Shown here: positions 10,895 through 23,646 of the stretch, piece by piece
Layout: each line of letters starts with the position of its first letter
Position numbering within the stretch: position 1 is the first letter of the stretch
Assembly: GCA_903813345.2 (NCBI GenBank)
Contig: CAIIXF020000007.1
Span: forward strand, 20,757,564 to 20,821,563
Source of the DNA: Owenia fusiformis
Taxonomy: Eukaryota; Annelida; Polychaeta; Sabellida; Oweniidae
DNA length: 64,000 nucleotides
Direction of reading: 5' to 3'
Made by a program: the position numbers and the translations under genes
Notes under the pieces: generated by a model
Database searches by the model: none
What the model was told of the DNA's origin: nothing
Seen by the model: the letters and a program-made list of their open reading frames with translations, nothing else

Positions 10895-11881
10895 GATCAA
10901 CAGTAATTTAACATGCACTTTGTTTAGCATGTCCGATCCATGTATGTCTAATGATCTCTGAACTTCAAATGCTTTTTCTATGTGAGTTATTTTTTTCTTG
11001 GTTCAATATTAAAGCAAATCAAACTTGTGTCATATTTGAGGGAGTGTGTGAGTAACATGTTTCAATGAATTTTTTTTATGATTTTTCTTCTAAATTGAGT
11101 ATAGTGGGCCTTTAAATATACATGTTCTTTGACACTGGTCTTTGGTCTTTGAATGGCCCCTCTGCACTAATTGTTTCACCTTTAATAGTAGTTTTAAACT
11201 TTTAAAAAGTCTGTTTCATTGAAATAGATAGGTAGTGGTTGGTCCTAGATTTTAAGGAATGAATTGTTTCAAGAATCTATTGTTGACTGTAGACCATTGA
11301 ACTGTTGCAATTGAACAGTTATATTCAATCAAATCTCAAATATATATTGCATTGAAAAAATGTATAAGAGAACAAATGGTATTAGTTTAAATGTTTTTCA
11401 TTTGATCAGTGCATTGTATTTTCAGATTAATTGGAGCAATATTTAAATATCATGTACAACTGAAGAAATATTAAAGATACAGCAAAGTTGAATGATTTAT
11501 TGAAAGTTATCAATATTTTACAATACTCTTTGCATTCATTGAGTTCTGACTTTATTATCCCAATGAACGAAGTTTGGTAGGGATATAGTGAAGGCCTCTG
11601 TCCGTCAGTCTGTCTGGCCGTCCATACTGGCTGTCTGGCTGATTACTAGTTGACATATTTATACAGATGTATTTTGGTGAATAGTTTTATGCAAAAAAAA
11701 TTTTTTCAAGATGGCCACTGCTTTTGAAATGGCAGAAATTTTTCGCAAAAATCTTATGTTTTATTTTAAACCAAAGTAACAAATGTTATATGTTATTATT
11801 TAAATTTTGGTAGTATATTCACAAAATGAATGGGGGTTTGGGAAAACAGAAATTTGCTTTAATTTTGAGATGTTTTTGAAG
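10895..11881 (+). repeat. Direct repeat A, right copy, first part of the palindrome spacer
   Basis: Same sequence as 6372-7358. It overlaps the end of the left arm by two bases (GA), a microhomology at the junction. Unlike the left copy it runs on without a break into 11882-12397, so this looks like the ancestral arrangement. Confidence 0.95.
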
Positions 11882-12397
11882 TATAGCTTTATTAAAATCA
11901 AATGAAAGGCAATTTAGAGTAGATTGCAAATATTGTATCATTTTTTGATTCGGGCCTCATAAAATTCAAAATGGCCGCCTAATGTGGGATTTTGCAAGTA
12001 TGGCTATATTATACTCAAATTGAAGGAATTTAGAGTAGATCACAAATGTGGTATCGTTTTTTCTGATTCGTGCCTCAGAAAATTCAAAATGGCTGCCTAG
12101 AGCAGGAATTTGCTATTGCTTGAGATATCTTTAAGTATGGTTTCATGATACTAAAATGATCTCAAGTGTTTATTGAAGGGAATAGTAAATGGTAAATATT
12201 ACATTGTGACTGTACAGAGGCATGATAGTGTTCTTTGGGATTTGCTACTCTGTGGAGTTGCCCATTTCTAGTTCTCGATGATTTGTAAGCCAATTTAGTA
12301 ATTTTTTTTTTTTAATGACTTTATCCTTGCAATTTCATTAATTTGGATATGTCTGTTTCTTAAATCTGTAACAACTTTCATATTATTTGATCAGATT
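11882..12397. other. Unique remainder of the palindrome spacer
   Basis: No gene. Two diverged tandem units of about 130 bp are visible, each with TTTAGAGTAGAT, a TGATTCG-GCCTCA stretch and AAAATTCAAAATGG, followed by the repeat end GGGATTTGCTACTCTGTGG. It resembles the 3' part of an interspersed repeat. Confidence 0.6.
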
Positions 12398-15300
12398 TCA
12401 AATGTACTTTTGATATATTTTAGGACTATAAAGGAAATATAGGGATGCATCCATAGAGATTATCCTATATGAGGTTCAGGATATTGGGATTATCCCGAGG
12501 CAAATATAATGTATTTGCCCGAGGGCCGCAGGTCCCGAGGGAAAATATATTATATTGGCCAAGGGATAATCCCAATATCCTGAACCGACTATAGGATAAT
12601 ATGTTTATCCCATACCAATCTTGGTCATCTGGTTCACATTGTTCAATCGTGGAAATATTTTAGAATATTAATGTCCAGTTTTGTTTTCTTGGCCGTGGAC
12701 GGATTTTCCTGTTCTCTCAAATATTCCCACATTTACTTTCTCGAATTTTTGATTGATTAAGTGGATGCTCTTTCCCTTTTTAAACCATCAAACAGATCCC
12801 GATTGTCTGTGTTTTCTCCATTGTAGTTTACAGTCATTACGCGAACGTTACAAATTATGAACAAATATGCGAGCGGCGATTATGACGTAGCGGGCAGATA
12901 TACTATATCTGCCCGCTCGGAGCGGGACGTAAAGCTATATCTGCCCGCTGATGAAAATATAAGTTTTTACAAACCAGCTTTATGTACCCGTAACACGTCC
13001 AAGTATGGGATAAAACGTTTTACATACTTTCTGTCTTTTGCTGCTACTTGAAACAATTCAGTTTTCTTGAAACTATAAACAGTGAGTTAATCATGTTAAT
13101 CTCTGAAGTATACTATTTGTAGTATCTCTTTTTCATTTATATTTAATAATGGTTATCTACCATTAGCTACCATTTATGGAATATAAGGTTTTAAAAATAA
13201 AATGGAATCTTACTGTTACTTATTATTGTGACATGATACACATGTATTTATCCTATAGCTAGCAATAATATGATAGCAATCATTTTTATCTATCGGCTGC
13301 CCCGAAAAAGTGAGCCACTTTTTGACAAGTATTTTCTCCTCTTCAATTTTCAATCTTCTAGATTGATCAAATTCAATTAGAATTCATATAAAGTAGCTCA
13401 AAGGTATCATTAGCAAGAGGTACAAATATGAGAGAGTGATTACATATCATGTGACGATATATTTAAAAAAAACATGTAAAAAATCCAGAATCAGAGCTGT
13501 ACAACAAGATCTTAATAGCATTTGGGCCAGCTATCAGGTGATAGCATCTGTCAATCAGTTTTAGTTCTTTGTATGCAAAATCCGTTCTCTCTAAAATTTC
13601 AATTTGGAAGGATTATTGATGTCTTTCAGTGAAAGCAATAAGGCTACGATTAAAATCTGATATATCAAGTGAAATTTGCTCGACGTGTTCTTCATCATCA
13701 CTTCTTCGTCATTTTGGTGATACATCTCAGAACTTATGGTTCATAGCCATTCAACCAAACTACAAAGTATGTAGATCATTGTTAAATAAAATTGTATAGA
13801 TATTCTTAATTTAATGCAAGATTCTATTCTCCTATCATGAATAGAAATAATAGAAACCCAAAACATTAAATTATATTAAATATGTAATTGAAATCAATAT
13901 TCAATTAGCTTTTTAAACAATACCAATAGAACATTGGTTTGGATATTAAAGGCCCCATGTAAAGGTTGAAAATATGTTTTTATTATTAATTTACTTTTTT
14001 CATGACTTGAATAGTTATTTAGAAATTTAAAAAAAAGTTAAATATGAATGTGAGTCCACTGAATGGAGCCAGTTTGAGAAAGCATTTTATATCATCATGA
14101 TGTCACTCAGGTGAAATTATTAAAAGATATGTGTGACCTCTACACTGACCCACAGCTGGATGGCTCAAACTGCAGTTATTATCGTTCAAGATGGTGGCCA
14201 AAATTTTTCGATAAACTTCCGATTTCAGCTAAACTAAGTTGAATCTGGATTCCAAATATTTCATCATGCAAACTAATGAAGCTTATAATGGTTGTAAACA
14301 GCCACAAGGAAACGTTCAAACACCATCCACACTGATTCTATGGGATGAAGATGGACGATATCCACTCATGGATAAAAATCATAGGATATCCTCTATTTAT
14401 TTAGCACCCAATCAAGCATTTGTGCCTTAGTATATCAAATATAAAAATTTTACACTGACATAGTATATTCAAATATTTGCTGAGTTGGAATTGTTTAAAC
14501 ACCTAAATGAGTTTTGATGTAACAGCTCTTCTATCACCAACAAAATTCTCAGAGAGCAAACATTATTCATGGAACATATGGCATTCACCATTGAATTAAG
14601 CATACATGATTTTGCATACATTTCTTTTAAAGGCCTCGTATAAAGTCTAAACCACTTTGGTTTATATTGCAGTCTCACCCAATGTTATCAGAATGTCTCA
14701 TTTCATTTCAAAAAGTGGTATTTGAAGGACTTTTTGTTCGAAAATTGTGAATTTATTTAAACCTCATATTTCGAGCACTGTTCCACAGCTGGATGCTTCA
14801 AACTGACTATGTCACATCTACAAAAGAGTAACCATTTGTTACAAATCCAAATGCTGAATGCCAGGCACAGAAAAGGTGACAGTAACAATATGTCACCACT
14901 TCTCGATTGTGACATAAAAATGATATTTGGTATTTTCAAGCATGCAGGTCAGATATCAATTTGTAAAAGAAATACTTTATATAAGGAAATAAAGCTGAAT
15001 CAGATTGATTAGATATGGCAAGATTAAGTGGGGAAAACAGGCCAATAAATATCATATTGAATATAAATTAAATGAAATGTAAAAAGCCAACATCTAGATC
15101 AATATAATCTTTATACTTTAGAACACTTGTGTCTTATTACCATTGAAAATGATTGTGTAGGAGTATGTATGCACAAGTGCCAGTGTGTAAAAATGACTAG
15201 AAATGTTTGTAAATAGTTCCAGATACAAGTATTGCCCCAGGATAGAACATTCAGTCTCAAATGATGTGGGACAGACAAATTTCAGTCCAAAATCCAGAAT

Positions 15301-15913
15301 CAAAGTCCATAAGCATTCCAAAGCGTCAACATCCATCCCAAAGCCAATGCCAAAACACAATAATGTAATCATAATGGGTCACCAGGAGAAAACTACGTAT
15401 GACTGGTTTCAGTCTATAATTCTCAATAATTAATGTCATAGCCAGTGAAAAATTATGATGGAGAACCAGTAGATAGGAAAGATACAAAGTTACTGATCCA
15501 GCAGTACATTGTCTTAAGGATCTTTATATTTGTATAATTTGTTAATTATATTATAATTACCCAGACTTCATTATGATCAAATCAATCTGATATGTACACA
15601 TAGTAAGGGTTATTGAGTTTTGACAAAAATAGGGACAGGAATTTTTCATCTCTGAAAGGGTTATTTGGGATGGGAAACACTTTTGTTCAATGTTCATTGA
15701 TAAATGGACATTTGTTTCATATAATTGCTTTAATGATTGACAGTCATCAAGATCACACTACTTTGATTGAAGCCTATTTTTTGACACATAAACACTCTAC
15801 TATATATACATGGTTGTTAAGTTCATTAATAACAGTCTGATCTGTTTTAAGAAAGTGGATGCACATCTACCACACATAATCATGTGCTTTGGCCATGTGC
15901 CTCATCGTTTATG
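12398..15913 (+). repeat. Large inverted repeat, right arm (3516 bp)
   Basis: Mirror image of 7381-10896. The symmetry is lost at 15914 on the outside and below 12398 on the inside. The right flank from 15914 shows no duplicated material, in contrast to the left flank, so this arm is probably the original copy. No gene is recognisable in it. Confidence 0.97.
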
Positions 15914-17344
15914 GAATCGTGGTTTTCTCAAATTGGTTTGATTTTTAACAATCTCCTAGCTTGTTCAGTGCAATCTGTTTCTCCTCTACCTTAGGTAGTG
16001 GAGATACGCAACAAACGAAATTAATTTTGAAGATGGATTTTTAAGTGTATCCACCCCCCCCCCCCCCCCCCCGTCACCTTCACTCTCTTTACCTGGCAAT
16101 ATACAGAGAGAAGAATAAAGGGGGGGGGAGTACAGGGTCTTTTAAGCAAGTGGTCAGAAAACTGATGTGTTTTGTCATAACAAATATTATGTACATGTAC
16201 ATGTTTTCAATCCTCCCAAGGCAACCATCTACAAATTTTATAGCTTTCAACTCACAATTGTAACAACCCTGGATAGCTTTGCTACTATACAGCACAGCAT
16301 ATATGCTTAAGTTTTGGTAGCTCGGTCAGCAGCATCAGGCTGTATTGGGTCTGAGGGTCTTAGATTCCCACTTAGGGCATTGAATTTAGCACAATTGTTT
16401 TCATATTTGTATCTGGCTTATTACACTACTGCACTATGCTCAGCATTAGTCTTTCCCTAGAGGCACCCTCTCAGGTTGTCACACAATCATAACAAGATTT
16501 ATTTCTTGATTACCAACATATTGTAGATCTCAATTTTCTTCATGATTGATTATTTTATTCATAGTTTTCTGTTTGTTTTTGAAGGGTCATACTGTCTGAA
16601 AGCAGATTAACATATACTATGTAAGTGACAAATAGGATGTACTGTATAACAATTCATGCCATTTCAACATTCACGTCACTGTACCATAAGTGGTGGAAGC
16701 TTGCATATGATTGTTTCATTCACATAAAAGATAAGCATTTCACAGCTCATGGAGTTTTATGTTTATTTATTTATTAAATAAAAGTTTCATGAGTTATAAA
16801 ACATTTACAATATAATTAAAACATCCCAGACCAACAATGACCATATATGACTGGATTTTCCAAGTCAAAACTTTATTGAATAACTGAGAAGTTCCTTGTA
16901 ACCATCATGTGAGATAACGACTTCCTTCGTCAGTTCCTTTTTAGGAGGCATGTGGTTTGAAAACAGAACGTTTGGATGAGTATCAGATTGCTTGTGACTA
17001 TCACCAATTATCATTGTTATTTTAAGTAAAGTCGTTCGTCATAATTCTATACTAAACATAACCTTGCAATTTTAGGTTATTGGCTATTGGTAAGATATCA
17101 AATGCAGAAACATGCATTGTCTGAAGTATTATCAGGAAATGTTACACAGCTTCATTTGACAGTGATTGATTGATGTGAATAAAACTATGGTTTGCTGTAT
17201 GAGACATGAGTATTTACTCAGTATTTGAAGAGTAAATAAGTATTTTAATATGTTGTAATTTTGATTCCAATGGGGACAATAAGCACTGGCAAAATCACCA
17301 TTTCAATAGCTGCCTTTTCAAATAAAGATGCTTGTAGTATTCTG
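15914..17344. other. Non-coding stretch with a 19-base C run
   Basis: No gene was seen. Positions 16054-16072 are an uninterrupted C run (G-quadruplex capable on the minus strand), and 16121-16129 is a G run. A TTTATTTATTTATTAAATAAA stretch at 16763-16783 looks like the tail end of an old retroelement. Confidence 0.5.
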
Positions 17345-18620
17345 GCTAAACCAGACCTGCCAACCTCCTGTTTTTACAGGAACCTCCCGTAAAATCTTTG
17401 TTTTCTGTAAAATATTACAAACTAACTGTACCGTATTCTCCCATAGAAATTCCCGTACAGTATTTCTACTAAAATCTACTGTCATTCTTTTTTAAAATCC
17501 CTTTTTCCTGTGAAAATGGCTGTTAAATCTCCCGTACTTTTGCTTAAATCTACCATATTTTTAAAAGGAATTTGATAAATTTGATAACACAACCAGGTAC
17601 AACCAGACATACAACCACCAAAACACAATCGGCTATCAACTAACACAATCCAATTGAGTACAACCCAATGATGAACAAACATAACATAGCCAACAAACCC
17701 AAACTCAACATAACCAATTGTTGAATAAACACAACATAATTAGGCACAACCTAACAACAAATCATCATAACACAATCAAGCGCAATTATAATCCAACATA
17801 ATACACTGCCAACAAACCCAAACTCAACACAATTGCTGAACTAACACAACACAATTGGCCACAACCGAACACCATTAACATCAGAACAAAATCAGTGTTT
17901 TAAAATCTACCGAAAACGTTTTTTTTGGAATATTATTAGAAAAACTACCATTTTTAAAAAATCTTCTGTAAAAACTACCCTTTCTCTAAAATTTACCGCA
18001 AAAACTACTGCTTTAAAAATACTGGAGATAATCCCCCTCCTTTATAGGCCAAGCAAATGGGCTCATAAAAGGCCCAAACATCCCAAAAATTGCAACAGTT
18101 TTTAAATTAGTCTTATATTATGTATTAATATCAGTTGAAAAACATATCAAAAATATAGAAAAATGTATGCAGTGGACAAATATGAAATTTCACTTCCTAG
18201 GTACCCCCTACAACCCTACCCCAAAATTGAGTATTGGTAGGAAACAATTTTTTCTTCCCAAATGGAATACTTAAGTCAAGTATTCAAGCTTTATTATGAT
18301 AGATCACATATTCACAAATAATTAAAATATTATTTTAATTAATTTTGAGACCAGTAATTGGTCATTTGACCCCAAAGTATAACAAAATAGGCCACAAAAC
18401 AGGCATGTTATCACATATCTATTTAGATATTTTAAGATCAGTTTGTCAGAAAAGCATGAAAAAAATCATGGTGTTACATATTCATATGAACTTCATATTT
18501 GGCGAGTGTCAGAATTCTAAGGTGTATACTTAGGAAGAAAAAAATTATTTAATTTTCATAGTTTTGCCCCGCCCACTATAGGGGAGACTATAGTTTTGAT
18601 GATTAACTCCCACAATGCAT
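17345..18620 (+). repeat. Dispersed repeat R, copy 1, with internal C/A-rich tract
   Basis: The ends match a second, inverted copy that is split between 29335-29560 and 21800-22197. Shared blocks are CTGCCAACCT, ACATCCCAAAAATTGCAACAG, AAATATGAAATTTCACTTCC-type sequence, GGTACC, and weaker matches to 18600. Copy 1 carries an extra 17380-18000 region made of degenerate TAAAATCTACC-like units around a tract (17540-17890) that is nearly free of G. Confidence 0.7.
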
Positions 18621-19539
18621 CACATTTGTATTAGAGTTGACATCTAAATCATTTATATAGGCTTGTCATCATCTCAAATACAAGTTTTGTGAAGGTTTAT
18701 ACCTTATTAGTATGAAAAATAGGAATTATTAGTTGCACCAGGTGAAATGTTAAGGTGACCTCACTTTTATTTGATGAATAATTACATATCACCACTCTGA
18801 TATTAGGGTATTTGATAACTGCTCTATACTAGGCTTATATAAATAATGTAAGTTGTAGTTTTTGTGGAATTTAATATTGTTTAAATTATTAATTACAATC
18901 CGCAATTACAAAATTTGCATATATTTAAATTCATCAGATAAATAAATCATTACATAAGAGTACATTACTATGGAACTATCAATTGGATGTATAATGCTGT
19001 AGAAACGAATTTATGGTTATTAAACGGAATTTAAACTGACAGAGAACATTAAAATCTCAGATATCTGGGGAGTCTTTCATTAATATAATTTCAGTGCATA
19101 GGAATGATGGTAATTCTGTCTGTCAGGTTGGAAAACATTGAGTGTACATGTGCTGCATTCAGAATCGGATGCAGATATTGTGATTGTGAAAACTGCAATC
19201 CAAAGTGTATAAACCTCAAATACAGTACTCATACAGATCTCCTTGTGCTTCTCATTTATCATGCACAAAACACATACTTCAATATTTTCTTCAAACCTGA
19301 ACAAAAAGCAGCAACCCAAGAAACAAAATGTTGGAATATAAATGAAATAAGATTGTCTTTGGAAAAGTGGTCTGTGACAATATTTTGTTTCTTTTCTGGG
19401 GTGTGACATCGCATTCAGGTTATATATGGCATAGACAAAAGGCTATCATTGAGGCAGATAAAAAAGGGTGAGTTCTTGAGAAAAAAGCGGTTGTTTTTAA
19501 ATTACCAAAAGCACTGGTGATCCGCTCGATTACGCTTGT
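18621..19539. other. Non-coding stretch, nothing recognised
   Basis: AT-rich sequence. Two open frames of about 100 codons lie opposite each other at 19080-19409, share the same bases and show no family features, so I do not call either. Confidence 0.5.
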
Positions 19540-19920
19540 CGTTTCGGTAACAAAATGTCTAAACGTCAAAAGTACGATATTTCTTTTTTCCTTTTTTTAC
19601 ACGCGTTGTAGGCAGAATCCCCACGATGTTTTTTTCTCACAGAATTGTTGATTTAATTCCTTACTTAAGTTAAATAAACGGTTTGGGTTAAAAGTGCAGA
19701 TCTTAATTGTTTATCGAAATACCGTTTATGTAACTTAAGTGAGGAATTAAATCGAAGATTCTGTTGTCTTCTGAACTATTTGTTCGCAAATATGTACATT
19801 TTTTAAACATATAATACTGATACATTTTTGTGATAACAATGCTGTGGGAATTCTGCCTACAATGTGTGAAATAAAGAAAAATCAAACCTTCGATGTTCCG
19901 ACATTTTGTTACAACGTAAA
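19540..19920. repeat. Foldback element, about 380 bp
   Basis: Outer GTAACAAAATGTC and GACATTTTGTTAC face each other, as do inner ATTTAATTCCTTACTTAAGT and ACTTAAGTGAGGAATTAAAT. The centre is near 19730. Confidence 0.8.
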
Positions 19921-20399
19921 CAAGTAGAAAACCAGTGAAATGCAAGCAACTCTGTCATTGCAGAGGAACATGCTCTTTTGTCAATTTATGGTGGAAAAAT
20001 GGTGAAATCCTAAATTATCTTAGGCTTCTAAAATTCTATTAAAAGAGAGCAGCAAGATCTGAATTATTGCAGCCCCGTGTTCTTCCTCCATTTTCTGATG
20101 CTGCGGAATACCACAGTTACAGAGTGTACCATCAGATCCAGGAGTGGGAGGGAAATAAACTGCCTCCATTATAATTGGGCTGGGAAATAAGCAACGAAAC
20201 TATGTACCAATTGCCTAAATACAGCTCCCCTTTCTCAGAGATCATCCATTGTGTGTGTAAGGCAGATTGTATTTCTATGAGATGTTCTTGTAGAAAAATG
20301 AAATAACTGTTCTTTGACATGTAAGGTATGCAAAGGCATTTGTGCAAATACCTCCATTACTGATCATGAGAATAATGATGACTAAATAATGAACACTGG

Positions 20400-20690
20400 C
20401 AGATCTGGGCCCCTTCCACCCCCTTGGGCGGGCCAGAAAAAAAATTGGGCCCAAAGGGCCTTAAGGCCCCGAAAAGTAGGCCTTTTTGGTCATAAATGGG
20501 CCTTTTAAAGCCTTATTTTTTAATTGAAGAAAATGGGTCTCAATATTTCAAAATTTGGGCCCACTTCAGGGTTTTAGGGGCCCAAAATTTTTTCCGCGGA
20601 AGTTTTTTTCTCAGACCTGACATTTGCCCCCCCCCCCCCAAGAGGAAGGTTATGAAGGTTAAGATTACAAAATTAAGGCAGCATTTTTGA
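20400..20690. repeat. GGGCC-rich interspersed repeat fragment
   Basis: Repeated GGGCC and AAGGGCC words in an otherwise AT-rich region, ending in a run of C at about 20629. A similar fragment (TTGGGCCCATTTTGAAAATT) occurs at 45880-46030. A 64-codon open frame here is not supported. Confidence 0.5.
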
Positions 20691-20914
20691 TAATGAACAT
20701 AACATAATCGAACCAGGCCCTGTATAAAGAGATTTACTTTGCGTTACACTAGTTAACTCAGGAGGATTTATTAATGTAGAAACCCTTTCCTCATTTTTTA
20801 TTGAATTTCATCTTGAAATCGAACATTCTTCAGTTGAACTTCTTCATTTCATTTCTCAATATCACTGTGGTTAAGAACACCTTAGTCAAAAGTAACAATT
20901 TTTCCTTAATACAG

Positions 20915-21465
20915 GGCGAGCCAAAAAGGTAACCCAAACAAATCTTAATAATCCAGTCCAACCATCCTGCATGGATTTAGTGTCATATTTGGCAGAATTG
21001 AGTCTTGGTCAATGTTTTATTAATCTACCCAGTCTCAGTGGTCTCTAGTGGTCACGATTTTATGGCCATTTTATACCATGCCATGAAATATGGGTGGCAT
21101 GCCTGGAGGCCAACTTGAACGTATCGTGCGTTGTTGTTCAAATCAGGAGCATAAAAGTCATGTGTTATGACTCTCATCTTCATTCTTATCTCTTGTTTTA
21201 ATGTTTCAAGTGTTGTTAGTATCGAAAAAAGGTCCACAGATAAAAAAAACTGGTGGTATTGATGTCCAGTCAGTTAGGCACATTTCGATATTTTGAGCAC
21301 ATTTTGTAAATGGCCATAAAATCGTGACCACTAAGGATAGATCAATGACACTTAGTAGAATGAAAGAACATTGAACAAGGTAATTGTGCCAAATATGAAA
21401 TCAAACCCATGCTGAATGACTGGGTTATTAACAAACATTTGGTTGGGTTACCTTTTTTGGCTCAT
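20915..21465. repeat. Foldback element with GAGCCAAAAAGGTAACCCA ends
   Basis: GAGCCAAAAAGGTAACCCA on the left faces TGGGTTACCTTTTTTGGCTC on the right. An inner pair of blocks, GTGGTCACGATTTTATGGCC at about 21048 and GGCCATAAAATCGTGACCAC at about 21312, extends the symmetry. It has no coding capacity. Confidence 0.85.
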
Positions 21466-21799
21466 ATTAATAAACTTATGTCAGGGACAGGGATATTTAA
21501 CATTTTGGTGCCTTTTCAAGGACATTTTTTGACCACTGATTGTAACAAATCGTTCTCTGTTTTATCAGAAAAGGTATATTATATATCAAATTGAATTCAA
21601 AAGGAAAAACATTTGATAATTTAACAGTTATCAACTAAAAGTAGGGCTTTCCCTATATTTCACCTGGCATTTGCTGTTTTTCTACTTTTTTTTTACATAA
21701 TCCTTTCCTGAAAACCTCAAAAAACTGTTTTCAGGACAAAATAAGCCTTTACAAATAATTTAGTTGTGCTATTGAGTTCAAATATGACATATCTTGGAA

Positions 21800-22194
21800 G
21801 TAATTAAACAAAAGTAAGGTCACCCCAAAAGTGGGTGTGGTAAAATATTGAAATTTCAAATATTATTTTCACGCTCAATGTTCACTTAATGACCCTGATA
21901 CTTATCAAAGACAATGTTCAGGTGTACAATACCCTCCTTGATATTTTTCATGCAATTCTGATGAATGATACAGAAATAAATACATTGTTATATTAAATTC
22001 GGGCTATTTGATGGCCTATTTTCAGATATTTGGCGCTAGAAATGCCAATTATTGCACTCAAATAGTTGGTTAACAATTTTTAGTTGCTCTTATGTCAGTA
22101 AACTATCATAATATTACTCGTTTAGTTGACAAGAGTATTCCATTTTGAAATAAAAAAATATTTACAATCCCATACTCAAATTTGGAGGGGGGTA

Positions 22195-22197
<3 letters not shown>
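21800..22197 (-). repeat. Dispersed repeat R, copy 2, distal half
   Basis: The reverse complement matches 18200-18600 with many differences (AAATGGAATACT, AAAATAGGCCA, GCATGAAAAA blocks). The match ends exactly at GGTACCT, where the LINE poly(A) begins. The other half resumes at 29335. Confidence 0.7.
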
Positions 22198-22227
<30 letters not shown>

Positions 22228-22673
22228 TGCAATAAATTTAGAAAATGTACAAACTTCCCCAGAAAGTGGACAGTGGGGTTATTACATACATAGGGTTTGC
22301 TTAAGATGGCAGCATGAACACCCTGTAGCAAATAATATAATAATAAGTCCTCTAAAAATATATTTAAAATTAGATCCAATATTACATTACAATGGGTATT
22401 AACTTAATATTGACATACAATATAAAATGATACATTCACCCATATTTTAATGTTCATATAAAAATATATTACATGCAATTTATAGTGTATATATATGTAC
22501 ATTTCAGCATATGCACTCTACAGTTAATTATAGTTAAACATAAAATAAGATATTGATGTAATTTTTCATTCTCCGCCATTCTCTCACATTCGCAAACATT
22601 CATACATCTACATTCATGCTTACTAGGTTGCTATGTCTGTAAGATAATAAAAATAACAAACAAACAGATTTGT

Positions 22674-23186
22674 TTACATTTTATTCAATAAAACTCTTAC
22701 GTCAGCAGCATATTTCTTATATTTAATAAATTCTATACTTTCGAGGTACTGCCTTACGTAATTTGTGAAATAAACAAAGTATGGAACCTTTTCATCAATA
22801 TATGCTTTGTAAATAACATATTTCATTATTAAGATAAAAAGATTTAGTCCGTTATGAATATTTGCATCAGTTTGTTTACATCCTAGTAGAATATCAGTTT
22901 TGGAAAGATCATTTATTTTTATCAATTCAGTATTAGTACACCATTCCTTAAAACGTTTCCATATGTCTTTAACTAATTTACAGTTTAATAGTAAGTGGTT
23001 CATATCTTGCACTTCTTCACACCATGGACATTTGCTAGAGTCTATTATTTTCATTTTTTGTAATTGAGAGTTGCATGTTAATGTATTCATAAGAATTTTA
23101 TATTGAAATGACCATAACTTTGTTTCTAAAGTTATATTTCTGGCCATTGTATAATAATATTTCATATCTTCCTCCTGTATTCCCAT
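22674..23186 (-). pseudogene. Displaced C-terminal part of the LINE ORF2 with zinc-knuckle-like motif
   Basis: This 170-codon frame carries CPWCEEVQDMNHLLLNC, a C-x2-C-x7-H-x4-C motif typical of the L1 ORF2 C-terminus, preceded by LWSFQYKILMN. The same block is recognisable in the fossil copy at 39082-39548. It lacks its own start context and is the downstream portion of the ORF ending at 23647, separated by about 450 bp of inserted DNA. Even after removing the insert the two parts do not share one frame, so ORF2 is broken. Confidence 0.88.
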
Positions 23187-23195
23187 AGATATAGA

Positions 23196-23374
23196 GGTTA
23201 TTTAATGGGAGGGATGGAATATGGATTTTATTCCGAGGGAAAATATGATATTGGCCAAGGAAAATATCATATTGACCGAGGGCGATAGCCCGAGTGTCAA
23301 TATGATATTTTCTGAGGCCAATATCATATTTTCTCAAGGCATAAATCCATATTCCATCACGACCATCAATAACC
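23196..23374. repeat. Foldback element inserted in the LINE ORF2
   Basis: The left arm (GGTTATT, GATGGAATATGGATTTTATT, GAAAATATGATATTGGCC) is mirrored on the right. The loop is GACCGAGGGCGATAGCCCGAG. The design matches 10678-10856: AT-rich arms with a GC-rich CGAGGG loop. GTTATTT appears at both edges of the inserted block (23197 and 23656) and may be a target-site duplication. Confidence 0.85.
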
Positions 23375-23536
23375 TATTTATTTCATAATAATGATTATGA
23401 TAATAATGAGGATATAATATGATATAATCATGATAATAATTTCAATAATTTCAATTTTCCAAACGATTTTTTTACTTCCTGTAGAGATGTGCTAGACGAA
23501 AAGCGTAAAACTCAAGAGAAATTACCGGGAATATTT

Positions 23537-23634
23537 CTGATACGGGATCTGATACGGGATTTTGGCTGATACGGGATCCAATACGGGATCTGATACGGGA
23601 TTTTGGCTGATACGGGATCTGATACGGGATTTTT
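23537..23634. repeat. Short tandem array of CTGATACGGGAT
   Basis: Seven copies of a 12-17 bp unit, two of them extended by TTTGG. It lies between the foldback and the resumption of the LINE, so it belongs to the inserted block. Read on the minus strand it supplies no ORF2 similarity. Confidence 0.9.
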
Positions 23635-23646
23635 CAAATAACACTT

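Larger units (their letters stand above)
7381..10896 (-). repeat. Large inverted repeat, left arm (3516 bp)
   Basis: Every position x pairs with 23294-x in 12398-15913. Short open frames on the two arms are identical mirror images, so the arms carry no indels across 3.5 kb. I noticed one mismatch, at 9793/13501. The arm holds no recognisable gene. It does contain older repeats: 7880-8060 resembles 32400-32590, and 8525-8660 resembles 42815-42960. Smaller palindromes are nested at 10377-10405 and 10678-10856. Confidence 0.97.

Noticed and set aside
19080-19409. Two opposing ORFs of about 100 codons
   Set aside because: They share the same bases on both strands and no family features or splice context were seen.
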